Assembly (NCBI GenBank): GCA_028708195.1
Contig: JAQVZK010000015.1
Location: 1-14,599, forward strand
Origin: Desulfovibrio sp.
GTDB taxonomy: Bacteria > Desulfobacterota > Desulfovibrionia > Desulfovibrionales > Desulfovibrionaceae
Direction of reading: 5' to 3'
DNA: 14,599 bases
The translations under genes and the position numbers were made by a program. Below, in pieces: positions 1 through 6,932 of this stretch (position 1 is the stretch's first letter; each line of letters begins with the position of its first letter). A model generated the notes under the pieces. It worked only from the letters and a program-made list of their open reading frames with translations, was not told the origin of the DNA and did no database searches.

Positions 1-379
1 AGTCCCAGTTGCCCTGGCGGTAAAAATCCACCAGCCTGTCCACGGCACCGCCCCAGATCAGGGGGTTATCCGCGCAGACGCGCACCACAAGCCCGGCTTC
101 TGCCAGTTTGGCAGCCTGGCAGAAGCGCGCCAGCACGTCGTCTTCTGGCCCGGCCATGCAGGGCACGCCCCGGCGGCGCAAATGTTCAAGCAGCACCATA
201 TCCAGCGGTGTGTCCGGCACAGCCACCATGATGGAATCCAGCCGGGCGGCGGCGGCAAGGCGGCGGGAAACCCAGTCAATGACCGGCACATCGCGCAGGC
301 AGAGCAGGGATTTCAGGGGCAGGCGGCTGGACCCCAGCCGGGCCTGGATAATGGCGACAACCTTGCCGTTACTGGCCAT
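1..379 (-). CDS. SpsF-like cytidylyltransferase, partial (C-terminus outside window)
   Basis: The ATG at 377-379 has a Shine-Dalgarno AAAGGAAG just upstream, and 126 codons stay open to the window edge. The visible N-terminal part is the nucleotide-binding half of a cytidylyltransferase of the SpsF/Kdo-transferase type. Residues 9-22 read AIIQARLGSSRLPL, the usual IIQARxGSxRLPGK loop with Leu in place of Gly before Lys. A later EDDVLARF and VRVCADNPLI match the family's conserved EDDVL and DxPL segments. Such enzymes transfer CMP to acidic sugars; SpsF acts in spore-coat or surface polysaccharide synthesis, though the exact substrate is usually unknown. It lies 145 bp downstream of the SpsG-domain fusion, and SpsF and SpsG are neighbours in the Bacillus sps operon. 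The family is clear; the substrate is not. Confidence 0.8.
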   Translation of the reverse strand, partial: MASNGKVVAIIQARLGSSRLPLKSLLCLRDVPVIDWVSRRLAAAARLDSIMVAVPDTPLDMVLLEHLRRRGVPCMAGPEDDVLARFCQAAKLAEAGLVVRVCADNPLIWGGAVDRLVDFYRQGNWD

Positions 380-524
380 GAATACTTCCTTTCAGCGCGG
401 GCAGCATTGAGAATGCATGGCCGTGCTGCGGGGGATTTTTAGCGCGCTTGCACGCTGATTTTTTTGTGGCTGCCTGGGACAGCTTTGGTTACGCAGAGCT
501 CGCAGGGGCGTTTCGGTTGAAGCG

Positions 525-2168
525 CTATCGTTCCGTCTCTTGGGGGCGTTCGTTTAAAAGGCCCAGCATGCGCCGCACCACGCGGCCCTTGTTGACGGTG
601 AAGTCCAGATTGTCCTGCCGCCGCCAGAAGCGCTCACGGCGCGTATTTTTGAGCATGGCCAGAAAGGTGTTGCGTATTCTGCCGTCGCCTACGCGGTCCA
701 TAATGCCCACAAAGGCAAAGCCGTGACGTGGCCGGGCAAAGGTATGGCGCGCCTCGCGCTCGTGGGTGGCCAGCACCAGGGCTGGCACGCACATATGGGC
801 CAGTTCGTAGACCGTACGCCCGGCGGAGCAGATGGCAAGGTCTGCCCCTTCCATCATGCGGCTCATGACGTTGGTGGCCCAGGTAAAGGTGACCAGGGGA
901 TTGTCGAGGGCTTCAAGGTGCTCTTCCATCGCTTCTTTGTGGGCATAGCCCGGCCCGGCTACAACGCGAATGGCTATGCCGTAGCCGCGGCAGATGGGTT
1001 CGATGATGTCCAGCACCCGGCGCGAGCAGTCGTGCTGGTCTGTGCCGCCAAAGGTGATGAGCACGGTTTTGACTTCCGGTCTAAAGGGGTTGCGTTCGGC
1101 ATTGACGAACTCGTCGCGCAGACAGAAGTATTCCGGCCCGCAGCAATGTTTGTCTGTGGTTTTGCCTTCGTAGAGGGCGTTGACCACAATACGCGCGAGA
1201 GAAGCCCCCGGCCCTTCGTCTTCAAAGTTGACGCAGCGCACGCCAGCGTTTGTCAACCGCTTCATGTAGGCTGTTGTGGTATTGAGGATGTCGTTGATCA
1301 CAAGGTCGGGGCGCAGGGCAAGCACGGTGTCGGCCAGGTCTTCATCCCCCTGGCGCACGATCTTGTAATCCTTGCGGGCGATGCTTTCGACAGCCAGTTC
1401 GCTTTCGCGGGTGCAGACAAAGCTTACCCTGTGGTTGGTGATTTCGTGCGCCAGCATAAGCGCCCGAAACACGTGCCCCATGCCGATGGCGGGCCAGCCA
1501 GCCACCACAAAGACCACATGACGCCGTTCAAGCAGGCGCTCGCATATCCACCAGTCCTGATAGCCCTGAATTTCTATGGCCCTGTCGTTGAGAAAATAGG
1601 GGACGATGCGGCCCCGCCCCTGCTCCTGCGGTTTCAGAAGGCACGTCAGGCGCAGCATGATGAGGGCGCGGCTTTCAACAACCAGAGTTTTTTCTTCATC
1701 GTCGGCCGCGTCATCGTCCAGCAGCCCTTCGAGGCTTTCGCCGTGCATGTTCCAGATGCGCTGGCGCACGCTTTTGACGGTCACAAGGCTGTTGGCGTCG
1801 GCCTCGCGGTACTTTTTCCAGGCGGCCTCAAGGTCCACCCAGGTCAGCAGGGGACAGGAGGCGCGCAGGATGATGCAGTGCTCGTACTCCTGCGCCAGTT
1901 CTTCCAGCAGCACCCGCATTTCGCTGATAATATCCAGCGTGGTGAAGCGCAGGTCTTCGTGACGGCGAAAGCCCACGCCTGCGCGCTCACAGATAAGAGA
2001 AATCTCCTGGCTGTCGGTGAGCACCACAATGTCTTCACCGGGCAGGACGCCGCGCGCTGTATTGATGGCCCGCTGCACGAGCGTTACGCCTGCCAGTTTT
2101 TTTACCAACTGGTCGGGAATAACGGCATTTTTCTTGATGGCGGGAATAACGATACAGCGTTCTTTCAC
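525..2168 (-). CDS. Cytidylyltransferase-like domain fused to SpsG/PseG-like domain
   Basis: The start is GTG at 2166-2168: an in-frame TAA lies 12 bases upstream, AAGG sits 7 bases before the GTG, and no early ATG exists. The 547-residue protein has two parts. Residues 1 to about 215 resemble acylneuraminate/Kdo cytidylyltransferases (CIVIPA at 5-10, KLAGVTLVQRAI at 24-35, ILRASCPLLTWVDLE at 100-114). Residues about 217-547 resemble SpsG/PseG, the UDP-sugar hydrolase or glycosyltransferase-like family of pseudaminic acid synthesis: GMGHVFRAL at 229-237 holds the His (232) equivalent to the PseG catalytic His, FGGTD is at 373-377, and SAGRTVYELA at 448-457 is the usual UDP-binding segment. 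The first domain lacks the normal ARxGSxxxPxK loop and has AIKKNAVIPDQLVKKL instead, so CMP transfer is uncertain. An acidic stretch (DDDAADDEEK) spans 151-160. The role in making an activated acidic sugar is inferred from domains and neighbours. Confidence 0.85.
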   Translation of the reverse strand: MKERCIVIPAIKKNAVIPDQLVKKLAGVTLVQRAINTARGVLPGEDIVVLTDSQEISLICERAGVGFRRHEDLRFTTLDIISEMRVLLEELAQEYEHCIILRASCPLLTWVDLEAAWKKYREADANSLVTVKSVRQRIWNMHGESLEGLLDDDAADDEEKTLVVESRALIMLRLTCLLKPQEQGRGRIVPYFLNDRAIEIQGYQDWWICERLLERRHVVFVVAGWPAIGMGHVFRALMLAHEITNHRVSFVCTRESELAVESIARKDYKIVRQGDEDLADTVLALRPDLVINDILNTTTAYMKRLTNAGVRCVNFEDEGPGASLARIVVNALYEGKTTDKHCCGPEYFCLRDEFVNAERNPFRPEVKTVLITFGGTDQHDCSRRVLDIIEPICRGYGIAIRVVAGPGYAHKEAMEEHLEALDNPLVTFTWATNVMSRMMEGADLAICSAGRTVYELAHMCVPALVLATHEREARHTFARPRHGFAFVGIMDRVGDGRIRNTFLAMLKNTRRERFWRRQDNLDFTVNKGRVVRRMLGLLNERPQETER

Positions 2169-2198
2169 GGTAAAGCCTTATGCTGCGGGGCTGCTTGC

Positions 2199-2217
2199 GG
2201 CTGCCATTTTTGCAGCC
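2199..2217. other. Small hairpin in leader of the SpsG fusion
   Basis: A perfect 6-bp stem, GGCTGC (2199-2204) with GCAGCC (2212-2217), and a 7-base loop. It lies about 30 bases upstream of the GTG start at 2168. On the plus strand it is followed by TTTGTTG, on the minus strand by GCAAGC, so if it terminates anything it favours plus-strand RNA. Function unknown. Confidence 0.35.
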
Positions 2218-2319
2218 TTTGTTGCTCAATATGCGTGCATGCCACAGCGGCTCTCATTTTTTGACCGGAGACTACCCATAACATGCTGAAACAAGATAAA
2301 AGTTTTAGGGATGGTGGGC

Positions 2320-2359
2320 GTGGGGGAAGAACCCTTTTTCAAAAGGGTTCCTCCCCCAC
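2320..2359 (-). terminator. Long hairpin after the DegT aminotransferase gene
   Basis: The two 19-base arms are 2320-2338 (GTGGGGGAAGAACCCTTTT) and 2341-2359, paired at 18 of 19 positions around a 2-base centre. In minus-strand RNA the one mismatch becomes a G-U pair, so the stem is continuous in the transcript that would carry it. It starts 33 bp beyond the aminotransferase stop. No U-run follows directly; the next bases are CCCCACGCC, with TAAAACTTTT farther on, so it may serve as a 3' end stabiliser or a leaky terminator. Confidence 0.6.
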
Positions 2360-2391
2360 AAAGCAATCTTTCACCCACAAAACATCTAACT

Positions 2392-3579
2392 CTAGCGGAG
2401 CTGCGCCAGCACTTCACGGGTTGAGGCCAGCATATGGTTAAACTCTTCTTCCGTCAGCCAGTGCTGGAAGGGGAAGGAGACCATGCTGTCAAAAAACAGG
2501 TCCGCATTGGGGCAGCAGGCTTCGCCCATGCCCTGACGGCGGTAGTAGCCGTACCTGTCGAGCGGAATATACTGCACAACGCATTTGACGCCTTTTTCGT
2601 TGAACATGGCGCGCATGAAGCGGTCGCGGGCTTCGACGCCGGTGGTCATGCGGGCTGCCAGCAGGTGATAGTTGTGCCGGCGGCTGTCTTCACGATGGAA
2701 TTCCAGCTCGGGAAAATCCTTCAGGGCATCAATGAAGGCCAGCGCGCGCGCGCGTTTCTGGTCGTTAATTTCATCAATGCGTGCCAGCAGCTTGGTGCCC
2801 AGAGCGCATTCCACTTCACCGAGGCAGTAGTTGTTGGGCTGCACCATGCGGCCGTCGATGAAGGGCATGTCCACGTTGCCCATAGCGGGCTTCCAGTAGT
2901 CCAGGCGGTCGAAGTCGAAACCGCAGTGGCCGTTGTGGCGCAGGGTGGGCACCATGCCCGCAAGCTTGGGGTCGCGCACATAGAGCATGCCGCCTTCGCC
3001 CAGGGTGGTGAGGTTTTTGTGCGAGTGGAAGGAGAAGATGGCCATGTCGCCAAAGGCTCCGGCCTTGACGCCGCCGATTTCGGCACCGATGGCCTGGGCC
3101 GCGTCTTCAATAAGGATCAGGCCGCGGTCCTTGCACAGGGCGGCGATGGCGGGCATGTCGGCCACATAGCCGTAGAGGTGCACCACAACCACGGCTTTGG
3201 TGCGCGGGCTGAGCACGCGTTCAATACTCTCGGCGGTGACCACGCGGCTGTGCAGGTCCACATCGGCCCAGACAAGCTTTGCGCCCTTTTTGATGTAGGG
3301 ATAGGCCGAAGCGGTGAAGGTATGGGATGGAATGACCACCTCGTCGCCTTCGTTGAACAGGCAGAGCTGGGCTGAAAGCTCCAGTGCTGAGCAGCCGTTC
3401 ATGGTAGTGAAGCACGTGCCCTGGGCAACGCCCTGATACTCTGCGAACCTGCTTTCAAACTGACGCATATGGTGGCCCTGGGTCAGGGGGTCGGCATTGC
3501 GCATGGCCTCGACCACAACGGCAATTTCGTCTTCGGTGTACCGGATGGCGCGGCCGCTGAAGTTGACTTTAATATCCAT
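2392..3579 (-). CDS. DegT/DnrJ/EryC1-type sugar aminotransferase
   Basis: A 395-residue PLP enzyme of the DegT/DnrJ/EryC1/StrS (sugar aminotransferase) family, close to the usual length. EDAAQAIG at 158-165 contains the Asp (159) that contacts the PLP ring nitrogen, SFHSHKNLTTLGEGGM at 183-198 contains the Schiff-base Lys (188), and TTMNGCSALELS at 58-69 is the phosphate-binding N-terminal segment. ATG at 3577-3579 is chosen because AGGAG sits four bases before it; an in-frame GTG at 3589-3591 lies inside that ribosome site region. Family members move an amino group from glutamate to a keto- or aldehyde-sugar. The upstream neighbour is a KdnB-like oxidase that would produce such a carbonyl, so a role equivalent to KdnA (amination at C8 of Kdo) is plausible. 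The sequence does not look to me like Shewanella KdnA, and the substrate remains open. Confidence 0.88.
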   Translation of the reverse strand: MDIKVNFSGRAIRYTEDEIAVVVEAMRNADPLTQGHHMRQFESRFAEYQGVAQGTCFTTMNGCSALELSAQLCLFNEGDEVVIPSHTFTASAYPYIKKGAKLVWADVDLHSRVVTAESIERVLSPRTKAVVVVHLYGYVADMPAIAALCKDRGLILIEDAAQAIGAEIGGVKAGAFGDMAIFSFHSHKNLTTLGEGGMLYVRDPKLAGMVPTLRHNGHCGFDFDRLDYWKPAMGNVDMPFIDGRMVQPNNYCLGEVECALGTKLLARIDEINDQKRARALAFIDALKDFPELEFHREDSRRHNYHLLAARMTTGVEARDRFMRAMFNEKGVKCVVQYIPLDRYGYYRRQGMGEACCPNADLFFDSMVSFPFQHWLTEEEFNHMLASTREVLAQLR

Positions 3580-3658
3580 GATACTCCTCACTATGGAGTT
3601 TTACACTTGAAACCCTGCGGGGGGGCGAAGGTTTTCACCGTGCTGGCAGTTGGCAGGG

Positions 3659-3721
3659 CGGCTTGTGCAAATGCGCGGGGCAGACTGTGCCTATGAGCAG
3701 GACGGCTTGTGCACATGCGCG
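3659..3721. repeat. Pair of 19-bp direct repeats between kdnB and the aminotransferase gene
   Basis: CGGCTTGTGCAAATGCGCG at 3659-3677 recurs as CGGCTTGTGCACATGCGCG at 3703-3721, with 18 of 19 bases identical and a start-to-start distance of 44 bp. The inverted pair GGCAGAC (3679-3685) and GTCTGCC (3723-3729) is interleaved with them. The repeats lie in a 266-bp gap without a supported gene. They could be a regulator-binding pair or a small duplication. Confidence 0.6.
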
Positions 3722-3845
3722 TGTCTGCCGTGCTTTTTTGGCCTGAACAGCGTGCGGCTGTTGCCCGAAAGTGCCTGACGGCGGCGGGGTTTTGCCCCAC
3801 GCCGCCGACAGGTCGTGAAAGTAGTATTCGTCCGAAAGGCCGCCG

Positions 3846-4925
3846 CTACATCCTTTTGAAACGTTCGATGACGTTTTCCTTGGTGAGGATGTTTTTAAAA
3901 TCAGGGCCAAGACGGTTGGAAAGCGGTTTTTCATGCACAATGCTGGCCCCATAGAGGGCATCGTACTGGGCGTCGGTGAGGCCCTGGCAGATGCCCTTGG
4001 GCAGGTCAATGCCCTGGCGGTCCATCATTTCCATAAATTCTCTGTACTGCTCGGGGTAGATGTCTTCCTGCACAGACAGGGAATAGCAGTTGGCTATACC
4101 GTGGCGCATGTGCAGCACCATGCTGAGGCCCGCAGAAATGGGATGCACCACGCCCACAAAGCCAGCGGCCATGCCGCCGAGGTAGGAGGCGATCATCAGT
4201 TTTTCGCGGTTTTCTTCGCTCATCATGTCTTTTGAGAGAAAAACCTGCTTGCTGAGGTCAATGGCCTTTTCAGCAAGGGAATCAACCACCACGTTGCGGT
4301 AAGAGCCGGTGATGCTCTCAAAGCAGTGCATGTAGGTGTCGATGCCGGTGTAAAAATACTGGTTGCGGGGCACGCTGGCCGTGAGGTCGGGGTCCATCAG
4401 CACCTGCTCGAACATGGTGAAGTCACTGTTCATGCCGAGTTTGATGTTCTTTGCCTCATTGCAGATGATGCCCGTGCGCGAGGTTTCTGAACCGGTGCCC
4501 GAAAGCGTGGGGATGGCGATTTTGTAAGGCGCGGGATTTTTTACCAGCTCCCAGCCCTGATAATCTTCGGCCTTGCCGGGGTTGTTCAGCAGGTTGCCGA
4601 CGCACTTGCAGGTATCAAGCACACAGCCGCCGCCAAGGGCCACCATGGCGCATGGCTCCGCACCCTTCAAAAAGGCCTTCACCTGATCGGTGTAGCCGTC
4701 CACGCTGTCCGTGGTGGGTTCGCTTGTGGTGTCGATATAGAGCACCATGTCGCGGCTTTCCACGGGCAGTTTGTCCGCCAGGTCTTTGCCCTCAAAATAG
4801 TGGTCCAGAAAAAAGACGGCGGGGCCAGCCACGGCCTTGCGACGCGTAGCCAAAAGATCGTCAAGCTGGCTCAGGCTGCCCTGACCAATCATATAATAAC
4901 CGACATTTTTTGCATTACGGAACAT
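3846..4925 (-). CDS. kdnB: Iron-containing alcohol dehydrogenase, KdnB-like (Kdo 8-oxidase)
   Basis: A 359-residue Fe-dependent alcohol dehydrogenase that closely resembles, as I recall it, Shewanella oneidensis KdnB. KdnB oxidises the C8 hydroxyl of Kdo to an aldehyde for amination by KdnA, giving 8-amino-Kdo for lipopolysaccharide. Shared stretches include YQGWELVKNPA (122-132), IAIPTLSGTGSETSRT (136-151), KLGMNSDFTMFEQ (162-174) and FYTGIDTYMHCFES (191-204). Likely metal ligands are Asp196, His200, His261 and His275; the dinucleotide site includes ALGGG (96-100). ATG at 4923-4925 is used because GAGGG lies five bases upstream; the in-frame GTG at 4935-4937 would overlap that site. A DegT aminotransferase follows after 266 bp, which fits an oxidise-then-aminate pair. 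Family is certain, subfamily likely; Kdo as the substrate in this organism is inferred. Confidence 0.75.
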   Translation of the reverse strand: MFRNAKNVGYYMIGQGSLSQLDDLLATRRKAVAGPAVFFLDHYFEGKDLADKLPVESRDMVLYIDTTSEPTTDSVDGYTDQVKAFLKGAEPCAMVALGGGCVLDTCKCVGNLLNNPGKAEDYQGWELVKNPAPYKIAIPTLSGTGSETSRTGIICNEAKNIKLGMNSDFTMFEQVLMDPDLTASVPRNQYFYTGIDTYMHCFESITGSYRNVVVDSLAEKAIDLSKQVFLSKDMMSEENREKLMIASYLGGMAAGFVGVVHPISAGLSMVLHMRHGIANCYSLSVQEDIYPEQYREFMEMMDRQGIDLPKGICQGLTDAQYDALYGASIVHEKPLSNRLGPDFKNILTKENVIERFKRM

Positions 4926-4989
4926 AGTTGCCCTCACAGTATGGCATAGGATTTCCGGGCCATACGCTATCGCCGCAGGTCTTGCAAGA

Positions 4990-5005
4990 GCCGCTGAAAA
5001 GCGGC
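4990..5005 (-). terminator. Short hairpin after the DUF805 gene
   Basis: A perfect 6-bp GC-rich stem, GCCGCT (4990-4995) and AGCGGC (5000-5005), closes a four-base loop 34 bp downstream of the DUF805 stop. On the minus strand it is followed by TCTTGC with no real U-run, so it is at best a weak terminator. Confidence 0.35.
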
Positions 5006-5039
5006 CCCCGGCGCGGATCGGCGGAGTTAAAAATGCGGA

Positions 5040-5660
5040 TCAGTCTCTTTTATCCGGCACAGCGCGCTGCCCCGGTCGCACGTTTGAGGCGTCCTTGCCC
5101 CCTGCCCGCCCTCCGGCAGGTTTTGAGGCCAGCTTTGCCCAACCACTGTCACTGTTATCGCCACTGCCAGTGCCCGCAGAAGCGTTGTTGCCCGGCGCTT
5201 CGGCTGGGGGCGCATCGGCCGCAGGCGTTTCGCCTCCCAGCGGGTCGGGGCCGAACTGGTTGGGCCCCACCGTGCCTCTACGGGCGTAGAGAACAAGAAG
5301 CCCCAGCCCACTCAAGCCAGCCAGCATAATGCACATATACGCTGATGTGCCAAAGTCAAGATGCAAGGCAAGCCCCCCAAGCGCGGCCAGGCCCATAGGT
5401 GCCAGTTGAATCCAGCCAGAAAGGTTCGCGTCGTGCAGGCGGCGGGCCGTCACCGCCAGATGCGGCAAAAGCAGTATAAGGGTCACAATGCCGCTTGTCA
5501 GCAGGCCTGTATCGGGAGAAGCATTGGAAAAAAGCCCCAGAAATGAATTGACGATGGCACCAAAAAGCACGAACCACCAAAACTCTGATCGCTGGGCACG
5601 GCCCCTGAAATTGCAGTACTTTTGAAACAAACAAGTTCTGACCGCGGTCTTGAAGTCCAT
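5040..5660 (-). CDS. DUF805 family inner-membrane protein with disordered tail
   Basis: ATG at 5658-5660 has AAGGAG five bases upstream. The first 140 of 206 residues form a DUF805 domain: YCNFRGRAQRSEFWWF at 15-30 is the family's opening motif (F-x-GRA-x-R-x-EFW), ARRLHDANLSGW at 72-83 is the second conserved block, and GPNQFGPDP at 132-140 is the closing block. Hydrophobic segments around 28-45, 53-70, 83-100 and 106-125 suggest four membrane spans. Residues about 141-206 are rich in Ala, Gly, Pro, Asp and Lys and look unstructured; typical members such as E. coli YhaH (about 120 residues) lack this tail. The function of the family is not established. It stands alone between folD (236 bp upstream) and kdnB (114 bp downstream), and no pathway link is visible. 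Confidence 0.88.
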   Translation of the reverse strand: MDFKTAVRTCLFQKYCNFRGRAQRSEFWWFVLFGAIVNSFLGLFSNASPDTGLLTSGIVTLILLLPHLAVTARRLHDANLSGWIQLAPMGLAALGGLALHLDFGTSAYMCIMLAGLSGLGLLVLYARRGTVGPNQFGPDPLGGETPAADAPPAEAPGNNASAGTGSGDNSDSGWAKLASKPAGGRAGGKDASNVRPGQRAVPDKRD

Positions 5661-5758
5661 GCATGCTCCTTGTTGCCTTGCGGCGGGCCGGTTAGTCCAT
5701 GCCCGCGACGGGCGGGGCGAAGTGGGATTTACCCAGGGTCAAATGTTCCAGGCAGTAT

Positions 5759-5785
5759 CGTCACGAGAGGCATTTTCTCGTTACG
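5759..5785. promoter_or_regulatory. Inverted repeat upstream of the DUF805 gene
   Basis: CGTCACGAGA (5759-5768) and TCTCGTTACG (5776-5785) pair at 9 of 10 positions around a 7-base loop, about 100 bp upstream of the DUF805 start and about 110 bp after the folD stop. There is no U-run on the minus-strand side, so an operator-like site is as likely as a terminator. I see no gene in the rest of this 236-bp gap. Confidence 0.35.
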
Positions 5786-5896
5786 TCAAGAAAAACGGGG
5801 CCGTTATGCGGGGCATGCACACTTATGGCACCCGGCCAGCATAAAGGGTGTAGCTCAACGCAGAGGTAACATGAAAGGCACTCGTGCAGGCGCTGT

Positions 5897-6754
5897 CTAC
5901 GCCGTGCGCTGCCGCCAGGACTGCACCGTGTTCATGAGCAGCATGGCAATGGTCATGGGCCCCACGCCGCCAGGAACCGGAGTAATGGCAGAGGCCTTGG
6001 CGCTCACGCTTTCATAGTCCGCATCGCCGCACAGGCCGTCGGGGCCACGGTTGATGCCCACATCAATGACCACCGCGCCCTGGCGCACCATATCGCCCGT
6101 AATGAGGCGGGGTTTGCCGATGGCAAGAAAAAGAAAATCCGCAGTGCGGCACTCTGCCGCAAGGTCAGGGGTGCGCGAATGGCACATGGTAACGGTGGCA
6201 TCGCCGTATTCGCCGGGGCGGGTCAGCAACAGGGCCAGGGGTTTGCCCACAATGTCTGACCGCCCCACCACCACGGCCTTCTTGCCCCGGGTGGGCAGGT
6301 TGTAACGCCGCAAAAGTTCGATAATCCCCGCTGGGGTGCAAGACACAAAGCCCGGCAGCCCAAGGGAGAGCCGCCCGACGCTTTCGGGGTGAAAGCCGTC
6401 CACGTCCTTGGCCGGATCAATAGCCAGCAGGCAGGCCTGAGCGTCCAGACCGTCAGGCAGCGGCAACTGCAGCAAAATTCCGTCCACATCGGGGCGGACG
6501 TTGCATTCTTCAATAAGCTTCAGCAGGTCCTGCTGACTGGCAGTTGCGGGCAGATAATAGGCAAACGAGGCTATACCAGCCTCGGCGCAGCCTTTTTCCT
6601 TATTGCGCACATAGACCTGCGAAGCGGGGTCTGCGCCCACCAGAATAACCGCCAGACCAGGGGCGCGACGGCCCGAGGCCGTGCCCGCGCTTACTTCGGC
6701 AGCCAGTTCGGCACGGATATCCTGCGCGGTCTTCTTGCCGTCAATTACTATCAT
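5897..6754 (-). CDS. folD: Bifunctional methylenetetrahydrofolate dehydrogenase / methenyltetrahydrofolate cyclohydrolase
   Basis: FolD interconverts methylene-, methenyl- and 10-formyl-tetrahydrofolate, feeding purine, formyl-Met and C1 metabolism in the cytoplasm. The protein has 285 residues, the usual length. Tyr48 and Lys52 in YVRNKEK match the catalytic Tyr/Lys pair of E. coli FolD (Tyr50, Lys54). Gln96 in LLQLPLP and Asp119 in KDVDGFHP match the other active-site residues. [10 protein letters not shown] at 163-172 is the NADP-binding signature, and [10 protein letters not shown] at 259-268 is the C-terminal signature. ATG at 6752-6754 has GGAG five bases upstream. The gene has its own promoter and a structured leader, and is separated from eno by the eno terminator. 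Nothing is missing. Confidence 0.97.
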   Translation of the reverse strand: MIVIDGKKTAQDIRAELAAEVSAGTASGRRAPGLAVILVGADPASQVYVRNKEKGCAEAGIASFAYYLPATASQQDLLKLIEECNVRPDVDGILLQLPLPDGLDAQACLLAIDPAKDVDGFHPESVGRLSLGLPGFVSCTPAGIIELLRRYNLPTRGKKAVVVGRSDIVGKPLALLLTRPGEYGDATVTMCHSRTPDLAAECRTADFLFLAIGKPRLITGDMVRQGAVVIDVGINRGPDGLCGDADYESVSAKASAITPVPGGVGPMTIAMLLMNTVQSWRQRTA

Positions 6755-6772
6755 GGTTGCTCCATGTTTTTT

Positions 6773-6794
6773 CCACCCGCTGGCACGCGGGCGG
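6773..6794 (-). promoter_or_regulatory. Leader hairpin upstream of folD
   Basis: On the minus strand CCGCCCGC, a 6-base loop and GCGGGTGG form an 8-bp stem with one G-U pair, ending 18 bases before the folD ATG. It lies within the leader predicted from the TATACT promoter. The base of the stem contains GGTGG, which could act as a ribosome site for the tiny frame at 6751-6765. I do not recognise it as a known riboswitch. Confidence 0.4.
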
Positions 6795-6823
6795 TCAACA
6801 TCGTTTTGTTACGCAATGCTTCC

Positions 6824-6852
6824 AGTATAGACTGCCCGGCCTTCAAGCTCAA
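6824..6852 (-). promoter_or_regulatory. folD: Candidate sigma-70 promoter of folD
   Basis: On the minus strand TTGAGC (6847-6852) and TATACT (6824-6829) are separated by exactly 17 bases. The -10 matches the consensus at 5 of 6 positions, the -35 at 4 of 6. Transcription would start near 6817, giving a leader of about 60 bases. Confidence 0.5.
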
Positions 6853-6932
6853 GCAGCGCATGGCACATCAATGCGTGGCCTGAAAGCATGGGCGCAAGCT
6901 GCCCCTGCCTCCGGAACGCCTGTACAACGAAA

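Noticed and set aside
723..2264. Plus-strand open frame of 513 codons
   Set aside because: It lies opposite the cytidylyltransferase-SpsG gene, has no recognisable domain and reflects the GC-rich codon pattern of the real gene.
2434..3375. Plus-strand open frame of 313 codons
   Set aside because: It is antisense to the aminotransferase, rich in His, Val and Ala as mirror frames are, and shows no motif.
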